The translations under genes and the position numbers were made by a program. Below the pieces are notes generated by a model. The model was not told the origin of the DNA and made no database searches. It was given only the letters and a program-made list of their open reading frames with translations. Positions 37,605 to 49,429 of a stretch of 64,000 nucleotides of DNA are shown piece by piece; position 1 is the first letter of the stretch, and every line of letters starts with the position of its first letter. The stretch is from Eretmocerus hayati (Eukaryota; Arthropoda; Insecta; Hymenoptera; Aphelinidae), in the NCBI GenBank assembly GCA_029851415.1, contig CM056743.1:15616727-15680726 (forward strand), written 5' to 3'.

Positions 37605-38830
37605 ATTACATAATTACTGGCTTCCAGTGCATCTTCTCTGCATCTCATACATGAAGATTTTGATATAATCTTGCACTACCTTGGAATATCTGGATCTTAC
37701 TGTTCACGATACTTGAAATTGGTGCTAAGAATCCGGTAACAACATATTTCTCTTTATTGATCATAATAACATGAGAGATACTTCGATCGTTTCCCCTAAT
37801 TCTGGACCGATCTGAAAATTATGGGAATTATGTCTGAAGATATCCTTGGATGCGTGATTTTGAAATCTGGATAAGAGTTGCGAAAACACATATTCATGTC
37901 AAATCAATGGATTTTTCCAGAAATTTTAATCATCGCTTCGTATTTTCTTTCGAGACTTCCCTGCTTCAATTTTGGAGAATCTCTGGGGAATCCTCTGCTA
38001 AGACTTTAAAGGAACTATCTATGGCTTCCTTCGGCCCATCAAGACAACAAAACATGAGGTTTGATTTCTGATTCGCCCCTCAAAGGTTCTGAGCTGATAA
38101 CACACTGGTATTAGGTAAAGTCATGTCAACTATTTTCAGGAATATTTGAGTAGATTTATGACCAATTCAATGCTCTATCGTGTTCAGTGCCAATCAATTC
38201 ACCAGAATACCTTCTCTTGCATTGAAAAAATACAGGGTGACAGATCCCCTTAGGTCGGATGATGAGTTGAGTGAACCTAACATGCCCCCCTCCCCTCTAG
38301 AAGTATTGCCAATAATTTTGTCCTTTTTCAGTGTTTTCTGACGTTAGAAAAGCTCGTTTCAAAGCTTGTACCAAAATCTTGAAAATGAGCTGAATCGAGT
38401 TCAATTTTGACCACCCACTGAGCTATCACAATTTTCTCATAGAGTGATTTTTTTTGCAAGTTTGCACGAGGCTGTACCCGACATGCTCTTATCCTCTAAA
38501 ATAATGTAGATGGACGATAGAGCGCAAGAGATCGAGGACTCGTTTATATTCCCAAGCAAACACGATTAGAGTTCCTCAATCGATCCAAATCATCGATCCC
38601 AGCTTTGTTTGACTCGATGAAGATACTCTGAGTGTTAGGAAAGGTTATACCACACATTCTTCCGAGATAACTACTAGGAGGAATGTTGGATACCAATACG
38701 ATGTTGACTATCTTCTTTCACATGTAATCTCCATGTTTTGCACAAGGAATGGCTCTAGACCAAAATTCTGCAACTCTGAAAAGAAATTGCAGAGGTCTTG
38801 AGAAGTGGAAATTGAATACGTTGGCGGAAG
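37605..38830. other. Stretch with no supported gene
   Basis: No open frame above about 75 codons, and no structured repeat seen. Confidence 0.5.
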
Positions 38831-39040
38831 TTAAGGCGATGCGGTCACCGTGCACGCTGAAAGTTATTCCCACTTTTCTCCGATATTCTTGCGATTTGGA
38901 CTAGATGACGAGAAGACGAATGATTATTATCATCTAACTTGAGTTCGTCTTCTCGTCGTTTAGCTCGAATTGCAAATGGATCGGATAAAAGTGGGAATAA
39001 CTTTCCGCGTGCACGGTGCACGGTGACCGCATCGCCTTAA
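38831..39040. mobile_element. TTAA-flanked palindromic MITE A
   Basis: A 210-bp foldback. The left end TTAAGGCGATGCGGTCACCG is the exact complement of the right end CGGTGACCGCATCGCCTTAA, with further arms AAGTTATTCCCACTTTT and its complement, and ACGAGAAGACGAA near the centre. TTAA target sites fit piggyBac, Kolobok or Sola3-type elements. The short GGC-starting ends do not decide between them. No coding capacity. Confidence 0.8.
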
Positions 39041-39422
39041 GGCCATGTCGGAGTCTCGCGGCAAATCCGGGGTTACAAGTTACACAATGGTTTTTCCATC
39101 AATTGAGACGGGGGCGGTCGCAAATGACTCGGAATCGCTCCAGGAATGTGCCTCTGGTGCGATCTGTGAGGATAAATGCCTCTCATTCTTGAGGAGGAAT
39201 CGAAGAATCGAGAGATATTCCGACTCTGATTCTTACAGAGCGCGATTCTGCACACTACATCGAGTTTTGAAGAAGATATGGACGTTTATCCTCACGGATC
39301 GTACCAGAGGCACATTTCTAAAGCAATTTCGAGTAATTTGCAACCACCCCCGTCTCAATTGACGAAAAAACCATTGCGAAAAGTGTAACCCCGTTTTGTG
39401 CGAGACTCCGACACGGCCTTAA
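39037..39422. mobile_element. TTAA-flanked palindromic MITE B, abutting MITE A
   Basis: A 386-bp foldback starting TTAAGGCCATGTCGGAGTC and ending GACTCCGACACGGCCTTAA. Arms match for well over 100 bp each side (for example AACCATTGC-type and GACGGGGG boxes, and TGCCTCTGGT against ACCAGAGGCA). The two open frames here, one per strand, are products of the palindrome. Its left TTAA is the same four bases as the right TTAA of MITE A. Confidence 0.8.
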
Positions 39423-42400
39423 GAATGGCCTGATAGAAAAATTTTTCGCACTACTTTCACCCAACGCAATTTCCTTGGCAATTTCTTTGCTGTGCTGGAG
39501 AAAAATGAAAAACTCACTGTAAATTTTCTAACACACGCAGAAATCATCCGGGTTGGGTTCAAATTATTTACTCTCTCATATTCTGGCTAGACAAACGTAG
39601 AAAGTATTTGCAGGAAGATCAAAAGCCCATTCCTCAGATTGACATGTGGGACATGTTCGGTACACACATTGGATGCATTATCTATCACCAAGAATTACGT
39701 AGAGTCATACTTCATCTTCGACATTGTTATAATTACATCGATATTCGTTGATACTGGAATCCCTTCACGTATATTATCAGAAATCTCAAGAGGCCTGAAT
39801 TGATGATATTCCCAATTTCAGTGATTAAGAGCTCTCCGTTGAAGAATTACGGTAGAAAAAGTCAGTCCATACAGCAAATCCATTTGAAACAGTTTCCATC
39901 CGATCAGAGTGCCAAGATTGACACCGATACAGAATATTCCTAGGATTATACAGCCAAAGGGAGCTACCAGACAGAATGCTCAATCACCACTGAATATTCT
40001 GAAGGCCTTGATCTTTAAGCTATCAAAGTGAACTTTTGGAGCTTTTCTATTGCTCACAATTCCGCTTCCTCTTCCTGTCTCAAAGTAACATTATCCTCTA
40101 TCGAAGAAACGCACCAGTAAAACCATTCGAATTCAAATATCCTCGAATTCCAGAGCTCCGCATCCGAGTATTCGTAACAGCTATGAATCCCTTTGATAGC
40201 AAAGTCAATCAGAATATCGTTAAGGAATGGTTCATCTCTTTCCTTGTGAGGTAGAGGAATTTCTTGAATTAGCTCCAACCTGCAATGGGACGATTGCTTT
40301 CGCGTGGTACTCGTCTACATGGGCTTGAGAAGTTGTATACGCAGACATCGGAAGGCCTTGCCAGTGCTCCAAATCCCAATTAAGATCTAACTTCGGCTTA
40401 GCTCCCTGTGTTCAGCAATGCTATATATTTATGTGTGCCTGTATTAGTTGCTCATAGGGGTATAGATCGCAGCATTTCACTTTGGTGGCAAGAGAAAGCA
40501 CTGAATTTTTGACGTCAAAAAATTTAATTGACTCAATTTACGCAAACTCCAGAGAGACTTGTGTAGCGAGAGAAGAATCGTATGCTCCAGATAGGAGCAG
40601 TCTCGTGAGATTCAGAAGTTTCAATGGCTGTTGAGCTCTTCCGGACTGTTCTGGAACTTTTGATGTTCTCCGAGGGATTCGCAAATCTTTGTCCCACAAG
40701 GTGGTGCATATGGTGGATGTATGAGTATGTTTACGAGCTTCATCGTGCAAAATCATACATTCTGTTCCCAGACTCCAAACGTTGAGAATAGACTCTCCGG
40801 TTGCTTATGCCATTTTTTCCCAACAACTTTTGCATTGAGAATCATTATTCGTCATAAGATGCGTGGAAAAGTATAAGTGCCATTTTGTGTGTCTGTGTTT
40901 GTCTCATCAATTATCTCAGAAAACAGCTTCTGAGTCCACAGGAATGACGTTCATTGAACTCGACTTTGACCTTAACAACGCTCGCAAAAACAACAGAATT
41001 GAAGTAGGCATTTTTCGGAGCAAATTTCATATCTCCTCATCATTCGAGACCTAGGAATGCCACCTTCAAATGTAGTTGAAGGGTTCTCATGATGCAGAAT
41101 CATAACTGCCCGTTGCTCGCAGGCTCATTTGGGGCGCGGAAGATATACTTCCCTCGCTTCGCTCGAGAGATGGCACTTTCTCGCAGTGATGAATTGACTC
41201 CTAGTGGGGTAGATAGGTGTCCGTGGAACTGAAAAGTTAATTACATAGCTAATTCTCAGCCATGAATGTGCATGCAGATCTCAATATCTCGATTCTGGTC
41301 CTCTTCCGCCGCTGGCATTTCATCATTTGATATTTCCCCGTGGAATTTCACCCAAAGCAATGTGACCTTGAGTGAACTTGGGTTGTGCTGTTGGCAAAAC
41401 TTACTCAATCTTAGTGAAAATCCCATCACAAGCGAAAGGTACATGGCTAGGAGTCTGATCTAAGAATTTTGGTAATGGAAACTATGGGGTATAGTTGGCC
41501 TAACATAGTGCTTCAAGGAAAGATTTTCGTATACCCACTGTATTAGTCACCTTGCCGCTGGCCCTGAGGGTATACACGGATCTCTAAGAATCACAGTCCA
41601 CGAAACTAAAATTTCGACTTCCCTCTAATTTTTAAGATGACCAGACGGATCAACCTGAAACTTCAGAGCCGAACGTATCTCAATAGAATACGTGTAGCAA
41701 ATTTTGAATGGAGGAATTCGGAGCTTGATCGTCGAAATCCGAAGTCGTAACACGTTCCGTGTAAGTTTTCGCGATAGTAAGCATGTACGTATTTCGAATA
41801 ACTGAATGTGAAATGAGTGAATACTTCACCCTGACCTTGCAGCATCTCTAATACTTGTTACGTCGTTCATAGCCGGTTTTCTTTTCAAATAAGCGGGAAT
41901 TGTTACAGATTTATTCAAGTACATTTCATATATTAGCACTTCTGTTTACTGATCTGTGCTATTTTGATGTGCCAAAACCAGTCTTCTACTGTGGGATTCT
42001 GACTTTATCCGAACTTTTTAAAGAAGATCCAAGAAGAAATGATCGAAGACACAGTTCTCTGCTCCAATTACATCACTCTGGTATATTTGACGAAATATCG
42101 TAACATATTTACGTGCCCTATTTCAGTTTCGAGGATTTCAAATTACAGCTTCTGAGATGATTTAAAAAATCACGAGTGGCAAACCCATCTTGATATATTT
42201 GGGAGACAAATCATAGTGAATCGATGTTTGAAAAATAATTGGAGCCCTGTAATTGGATAAGTGTTACTGATTCATCAGCAGGGCAATCAACGAGAGTAAA
42301 TCCATCATGATAAACCCTAAGTTGGTCCATTCCATACATTGACATTTATTATAATAGAATATGAGAGAGCGAGTGGTCTGGACCCATTCCGAATGATTTC

Positions 42401-42744
42401 TGCCTCTCCCAAGAAATTGAGAGTGAGATATCAACTCTTTTGGTCCTGACCGGCTATAGAATTGCTGGGAAAATCGCGGCCGGTAAAGCTGGAGTCAGAG
42501 ATTTTCGGTTCCACCAATCTTGATGTACCTAAGCGAATTCAATTCCTCATCTTAGAACCCAAAGAATCTCATATCTCCGAGTTGCAAAACTTAAATTTAG
42601 GGCGATTCCAAGAACAGAAGTACCCCCACGCGAAACCGACCTATAAAGTGGTCATTCCTCGGATTGTTTTCTCGGCTTTTCCATTCGATTCTATGCCACG
42701 AGATATCAGCTAATCACCGTCCACGAGACCCCATGAGGAATTTC
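39423..42744. other. Stretch with no supported gene
   Basis: Only short frames. No domain, splice chain, tRNA box or long inverted repeat was seen. Confidence 0.5.
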
Positions 42745-43185
42745 CAGGTATGTAGGGCACATTTTAGTTCATCCTTTTCAATCATCTCCAACAAAAGAAA
42801 TTTGGGTCCTATTACAGTGAAATTCATTTGTCTCGAATCACATGAGAAATTCGGGAATGCGGCTTTCGGCATTTGAAAGGCCTTGAAGGAGTAGCCTTAG
42901 ACTCGTAAAACTGATGTTGAGGTTATAAGCGGCTTTAGTGGTCAGGAAAATGAAAACTACAAAAATATTGATCTTCAAGAGAGCCGTTTCTCTATTCCTT
43001 GAACATTCATTTTTTGATGTGAAATGTTGTTCTTTTTCAGAAATCAGTAGCCTCAAACATATATATTGCGTCCCTAGGCGTATTTGCTATTTTCTGCAAA
43101 TCTATGTTCTTCGCGATTGAAAATCGGCTGTTTTCTGCGAATGCGCAGGAATTTGGATTCCTAAAATCAATCCCATTGGGAAGCT
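42745..43185 (+). repeat. Arm A of a diverged inverted repeat
   Basis: This segment matches the reverse complement of 45331-45745 in order and spacing. Shared boxes include CACATTTTAGTTCATCC (with one change), a CAATCATC-TCCAACAA box, TCACATGAGA, GATTGAAAATC-GCTGTTTTCTGCG and GGAATTTGGATTC. I infer two old copies of one repeat in opposite orientation, 2.1 kb apart. No terminal repeats were found. Confidence 0.65.
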
Positions 43186-43201
43186 ATAGAAATATTCTTC
43201 A

Positions 43202-43430
43202 TAATGACCACTTCTATTCAGAGTCAATTCCATGCATTTGGACCGAAACTGCAACGTCTAGAAGCACTGGATCTCAGGAGGTATATCAGAGGTACTGGAG
43301 GGAGTGATAGAAGAAATGCTCGGATTTCTTCTATGACAGATGGTGTACGCCTACGAGCTGAGGGTTCATCTATCATTCGTTCCAGCTCCAGTCCCAGTTG
43401 ATGAAATTGACTTTGCGAAGTAGTCATTTT
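43202..43430. repeat. Imperfect palindrome whose arms encode the same peptide start
   Basis: AATGACCACTTCTATTCAGAG at the left is mirrored by a GAAGTAGTCATT end at the right, with AGTCAATTCCAT against ATGAAATTGACT inside. As a result both strands open with MTTS, QSQFH and a GxxLxR pattern. The arms are about 60 bp or more each. It is probably a small foldback element; the peptide symmetry is a consequence of the palindrome. Confidence 0.6.
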
Positions 43431-43440
43431 TGAGGGAATT

Positions 43441-43660
43441 TTCTTGCCTTTTTATTCGCTTTTATTGAACTCGGGCGCGTGGAGACAAGATTTCTTGTCG
43501 GGGAACTTCGTGTGAGCGTGTCATTGACACACTTTGGTATTGTTGTGTTGGTGTCGAGGCTCTGAATGCTCTGATGCGCGATTTTACATTGTGTAAACGC
43601 AAATGCGGCTTTGTGCGCAGATCGAGGGGAGAGCATGTAGAGAACAGTAGAGAAAGAATC
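43441..43660 (+). mobile_element. LTR fragment
   Basis: It shares TTTTTATTCGCTTTTATTG and a following ACTCGG-GCG box, GAGCGTGTCA/GAGCGCGTCA and a CTCTG-GCG box with 48609-48840, which lies just upstream of an LTR end with a primer-binding site. I infer a truncated copy of the same LTR family. Confidence 0.5.
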
Positions 43661-44932
43661 TATTACAACTCACAGCCGTGAGCACTGAGCAGAGCACCAT
43701 ATAGCACATCAGCCGATCAGCCGGAGATGCTGAGAGATCCTCGCTATCTTTCTAATTTGCACTAATAAATGATCATCAGTGATTACGGTAAAAAGCAATG
43801 CTCTCGCCCGCCGGCCTGGCCGAGCTGGCCGCATACCCATAACCTCTACGATTGTTCACCGCGTGATATGATGCTGTTGCAGGTTGCAGCTCAGTGCAGA
43901 TATTTTGTGTGATGAAGTGATTTCATTAATGTGTTCCAGTTCTGGATCTATCCTGCGATGACTCTCATCTTCATCAATTTGTAGATGAATTTGTGAACAG
44001 TGTCAAAGCAGATGATTGAGAAGAGTATTAGAAACAAATGTTCAGACCAGTAGAATTACTGACAGGTGATTGATAGTTCTATATTTTGTCATATAGCTGT
44101 GAGGAGCTAAATTTTCTAGGACGCAATCAAGTTTTGTATACAGTGGAAAAATCAAGTCACAGTTTTGATAAAGCAGTAACAGAGTGATGAATTGTATTTC
44201 ATGGGACACTGTGTGTCAATTGATTAGTAACTGCCATCAATCTCTCTCCTAAATGTTAATTAGGTATGCCATTGCTCAGAACTCCGACGATTAGTGACGG
44301 AATAGACCACTTTTGTTGTGAACATCAGTTGCAATGGTTCCATGCGTACCAAGTGCTTGTTCGTTTACACTCCTAAGGATGCTTCCTAGTACTGACACAT
44401 CCATTACAAAAATTTAGCAGTCATTTTCAACTAAATTCCACCACTCCAATGCTTTCAAAGTATTAGTGCGGTATCAGCAGGCATAGAGGGCTCAAGGATC
44501 ATTCAGTTTCTCACAAGCACAAAGCATCGCTCGACTAATTTGAATTAGCAGATATCCCTATCCATGATTGACCTCTGACTTGTGAACTGTTGTGGAATAC
44601 TCATTGATAGAGATGTACTCATGTTGTCAATAAGCTATACAGCCTCCTGAATTTGATTTGCCAATAACTTGGCATTCATTACAAATTTACCGGTTTGCTA
44701 TACATGACAAGAGGCATAATTTGGGATCAACCGTGGCTGATCGCTCCACTCCTGACTAATCCATTTGTACTCTACAGCCCTTCTTATCCCAATACTTATG
44801 AAAAAATGGATACATCTCTTCATTATGACCAGCCAGAGAAATTTCAAAGATTATCCGAAGCTTTAGCCTGATATTAAATTTTTTGAATTATGGTCCATTT
44901 TAAATTATTAGATATGAACTAAAAATATGAAA

Positions 44933-45330
44933 ATAAAATAATTAAAAAAAATAATTTCAAAAATTCGCTTTTATGAACATAATAGCAACGCAAAATGTGA
45001 AAATAATCTTGAATCTCCTTTCTGCATCTAGCATAGATGTTGGCTAAGTTTACTGACTTACATGCTCCAAGATGTTCATGATTTTATGAATAAATATGAT
45101 AAAAGCGTGGGTCACATCATGAAGACTAATGTTGATGAATCAAGTTTATAACCCACGCTTTTGTCATATTTATTCATGAAATCATGAACATCTTGGAGCA
45201 TGTAAGTCAGTAAACTTAGCCAACATCTATGCTAGATGCAGAGAGGAGATTCAAGATTATTTTCACATTTTGCGTTGCTATTATGTTCATAAAAGCGAAT
45301 TTTTGAAATTATTTTTTTTAATTATTTTAT
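44933..45330. mobile_element. 398-bp palindromic element
   Basis: A near-perfect inverted repeat. ATAAAATAATTAAAAAAAAT on the left matches the complement at the right end. Arms run about 180 bp each with only a few mismatches, through AGCAACGCAAAATGTGAAAA, TTGGCTAAGTTTACTGACTT and ATAAAAGCGTGGGT. The loop is about 40 bp around 45130. It is non-coding. The AT-rich ends make the target site unclear. The right end abuts arm B of the inverted repeat that starts at 45331. Confidence 0.85.
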
Positions 45331-45745
45331 TAATGGATTTTGTCTCAAGAATCCAAATTCTTGCGCATGCGCAGAAAACAGCTGATTTTCAATCGCCTCG
45401 AGAATGGATTTGAAGAATATAGCATAAACAGATCTTAGGAGACAACAAAATGTCCGGGATCATTTTTTCCGGAAAGAATACAGCACCTCACATCAAGTAT
45501 CAAATTTTCAAGGGATAAGAAATGGCTTTCTGAGAAATCAATATTCTTGTTTATTTCATTCATTTGCTTACTAAGACCACTCATAACCTCAAAATCAATT
45601 TTACAAGACCATTTCCCGTCAATCACATCCCCGTGTCTCTCATGTGATCCGAGAAATATACATTTTATTGAAAGAAAGACCCGAATTTTGTTGTTGGGGA
45701 TGATTGAATAGGATGAATTAAAATGTGACCCAGATACTTGTTGAA
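45331..45745 (-). repeat. Arm B of a diverged inverted repeat
   Basis: The partner of 42745-43185 (see there). It begins exactly where the 398-bp palindrome ends, so the palindrome may have inserted at or near the end of this repeat. Confidence 0.65.
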
Positions 45746-48600
45746 CTTTCATAGGGTTTCGTGGGTGGTGAGAAGTTCATATTTTGTACCATGAAATCGG
45801 ATGGAAAAGCTAAGAAATCAATCTGAGACATGACCATTTTTTGTAGGTCTGTTTCACGTGGAATTACTCAATAGTCAATTTGATTGATAGAAAACTCTCA
45901 ATATGGCTGTTCAGAATCAAGAACAATCCCATACAATATATTGTCGATAATACTTTTCTTATCGATGGTGGCATATTGGGTACACTCTCTTGAAAACTTG
46001 CAAAAAATCACTCTTCGGAAAAATTCAGATAGCTCAGGTGTAGTCAGTTGGACTTAATCTCAATTAAGCAGACTCATTCTGAAGGTCTCGAAATAAGTTC
46101 TAAACCGAGTTGAGATACGTTGCAAAATATTGAATAAGGGTCAAAACTATTAGCAAAACGGATTAAGGGGTGGGCACGTTGGGTGGACTCACATTATATT
46201 TTACAATTTATCCGACAGTGGAGAAATAGAGATAAATATCAAGGACGATCAATTTTTGATTCATGCAAATCATGCAGCAGGGTGGAAAAGGAATCTCAAT
46301 GAGGTATATACGTACGTCACCCACGCCCACCCATAAAAAATCAAAGTATCCATGTGATTCACTATGAGAACACCCACGCAAGGTGAAACTCACCATTCAT
46401 TAGTGCCCCAGTCATCATCCCGTATCGACTCCCACGGGATTGCAAGTGACGATTTCTTTCCACTGGCAAATACACCACCCTCACTTTCATATATATCGAC
46501 TCCCGCAGCAGAGCAGAATAGTCGCTGAGCTCATAATAGCTCAAGTACTTCGAGTCTGGGCTCCCTATTCGATGCTCAAAGAGACGCGTAGGTGGTGTAT
46601 ATGCATACAGTAATGAATGCTATTGTCACGATCAGCACTGTATATAGCTCTCAATTGAGAGCGACACGACGATTAACCAACCGAGAGGTGCCTCTTGAGA
46701 TTTCTCTGATAACCGATTCAGTCGTCCTGCGTTCATTCACACTATATAACACATTCTCATCGTCACCCTCTTCTACTCTATGCTTTAGAGTCACTGATCA
46801 AGGCCCGTTTCGAGCCTCAGAAAAATACCTACATTTCCTATGAAATATTCATCAGAGATGATTGCAATGGGCGTTCAAGGAATTTTAGGCCTCTTGTTGA
46901 GGGTCTCAAGAGGAAATAGATATTCTACGGTTCAGAATCAACATCCAGATGTGTGCGAATTTGAACTTATTTCTTACAAATACTGTGTCGATATTTGTAT
47001 ATTATGAATATAGTCTGGTCCTTTGGGATATCAAGATTTTCAAGGTTGTTAAAGAGGGTGTGCACGTGATAATATGAGCCGAAGCGTCTTTCGCATCTCA
47101 TGTATATTTTAATTCGTTGAATAACATGATGAGGAACGATATGGTTGGATGTGATGGTAAAATATTCACCGGATAATTAGAATGAATATTTATAAGGACT
47201 TGATTGGTGGGGTAATTCAATTTGTGCTGCGTCATTGAATCTCAACAATGTAATAATCGAGGAGGCAAGAAGAGGTGCTTGAAACTCAATATGAATACGG
47301 TAGCACTCGATGAAGATGCTTTATGATGATAATCTTGTCAAGCAAGCGATTTCCAAGGGTGCATATATGGGTGATTTTGCTGAAAGTGGGATTTTTGGGG
47401 CTAAATCGTTACGAGGAGTGGTTTGGGTCGAAAAATTATTTCAGTCCCAGATAAGTTCCAGTGGCTTGTACCAGCTGATTTCCACTCATTTGGGTATAAA
47501 AAGAAAGTATTCAGAGCCACGTACTTATCTAAAGATTGAATCTGGAGAGAGAAATGCAGAGTTTTAGGTGTCGGAGAGGGGGACGGAAAGGACAGGGATG
47601 GAAAAGACATTTCACCTTTGAAATTATTCCCACGGCTCGCCAACTAATCGAAGACTCTTCTCTGCATGAATTTGCTCTAATGCAACCAAATGCAAATAGA
47701 AAATGTGTTCTGCCAAGCGATATAGCACGCTCGGAAGAAGCACAATATGCTCTCTCCGCACAAATCAGCGAATATTCATTCCATTCAGTGCGTTTTCACT
47801 GATTCACAGTGAAATTCCACTTTGAATGAGTGAAATTTTACTGAAAATCAGAGAAATTCTCTCATTGGGATCAATTTTTATTACTGATTCATGCGGAGAG
47901 AGTGGGGACAGAAATGACAAGGAATTCTGTACGCTATGTTCAAAACACGTTGACGCGGTGCACTCGGCTGCGGATTCAAGTTTTTGTCTAATGTTGCACA
48001 TCGATCAGGGGTCCTCAGGTTTCTAGCAATCAACCTCATTGGTGAGAAAGGCCTCATAGACAATCGGGGACTTTGCCGAGCTAATAAGTAATGTTGGAGC
48101 AGTTTTGGTGCAAACCCGTCTTCAAAGTATCGGAGAGCGAACTGAGGGTTCAATTTGGATGAACGAAGTAGTGGATAACGTTATGTGAAGTACTACAAAT
48201 TAGCGTCCACAACTATACATCAGGGGGTTTGACTCCGCATATGCGTCGTGATGGAGTCAAAAGTCGGATGCGGGCTGCCTAACACGGGACGGAGAGGACA
48301 TCTCGACCCTTTATCAAGCAGTACAGCATACGGGGGCATTAGAATCGCCTCAGAAACTATTGACATAGTTGCGCACCAATGAAATACACTCCAGAAAATT
48401 GCTACGATTCACATGCCAAGCCTCAAAACCTTGGAGAAACTTGGAACACGGAAAAACCCATTTTCGGCGGGACCACTGATATACATGTGACCTGGTTTTG
48501 TTAACTCTGCCGCCATTCCTCAGATTACGTTCTTGAATGAATGTTGATGAGCGCCGATGGAGATTCAGTCATCTTTCGAGATTCACGAACATCGTTATTC
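45746..48600. other. Stretch with no supported gene
   Basis: Short frames on both strands only. The plus-strand frame at 47310-47567 and its overlapping neighbour (47536-47802) look no better than chance. Confidence 0.45.
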
Positions 48601-48602
48601 GA

Positions 48603-49009
48603 TATAAATATGTGTTTTTTTATTCGCTTTTATTGCACTCGGCCGCGACCGGACGAAATCTTGTCACCAAAATCTATGTGTGAGCGCGTCAATGATTTTT
48701 TTTCGCGTGCATTTGTGTCAGTTCCGGGCTCTGCGCGTTTCATTATTGTGTCAACGAAGAATGGGTTACTGCGCAGATATGTTCGGACCTCCCCTACCTC
48801 TCTATTCTCTATACTCCAGGGTAGATAAAATTCCCAAACCGAACTTTGCTCATAGTTAGTTTCTCGCACTTTGATTCCTGTGTCATATTCGTGCCAACAT
48901 ATTGTGTGTGTGAAATTTCTCAACCCAAACTTCTTCAACCTCATTCACGTCCATAACCTCCTCGACTCCGAGTTGTACCATCTCAAACCAGTGACAATTC
49001 GCCTTGTCA
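48603..49009 (+). mobile_element. LTR 3' part of a retrotransposon
   Basis: A TATAAATA box at 48603 is followed by sequence shared with 43.44 kb, and then by about 165 bp (from 48845) shared closely with 59565-59727. Similarity to the 59.6-kb copy stops just after GCCTTGTCA, which sets the LTR end at about 49009. A primer-binding site follows three bases later. The 5' end of the LTR could not be fixed. Confidence 0.7.
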
Positions 49010-49012
49010 ATT

Positions 49013-49030
49013 TGGCGCCGAACGAGTGTT
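49013..49030 (+). promoter_or_regulatory. Retrotransposon primer-binding site
   Basis: TGGCGCCGAACGAGTGTT begins with TGG and lies three bases after the LTR end. The TGGCGCC start matches the 3' end of a tRNA of the Lys type used by many retroelements; the later bases depart from that tRNA. Confidence 0.6.
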
Positions 49031-49073
49031 CCACTGGAACGAGTTCGACCCTGGTTTTCATCAAAAGATGGAC

Positions 49074-49300
49074 GAGCCGACGACCCTGTGACAAGCCAGC
49101 ATTACCCGTAGCCACCACGATCCCGGACGGAGGGGAGGAGCCACCAGACCCGTCAACACACGACGAAGGTCGCCGACGATGGAGCAACTCATGCATCCCG
49201 TCCGGGAAATGTTGATTTCTCAACAAACTCAGCACTTCTGGGGGTGCTCATCAACACCCAGTGGCGCATATCAGCTTGCGACAATATCACTGAAAATACG
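49074..49300 (+). pseudogene. Remnant of a gag-like start, truncated
   Basis: Downstream of the primer-binding site, short Pro/Arg-rich and Gln-rich frames occur (for example MEQLMHPVREM from about 49179). They are soon stopped, and no capsid, protease or reverse transcriptase region follows. I infer a retrotransposon cut off within gag, on position rather than on a recognised motif. Confidence 0.35.
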
Positions 49301-49429
49301 CTGCTAAAAGTGATTAGCAGAAAGCTTTCTCCAAGCGTTATATGATGATAATTAGAATAACCAGACCATCATCATTCTAAAATTGTATGAAAAATATAAT
49401 GTGAAATTCCTTTCCACATGATAAATGAA

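Noticed and set aside
39045..39362. 105-codon plus-strand frame as a gene
   Set aside because: It lies wholly within the TTAA-flanked palindrome B and is mirrored by a frame on the other strand.
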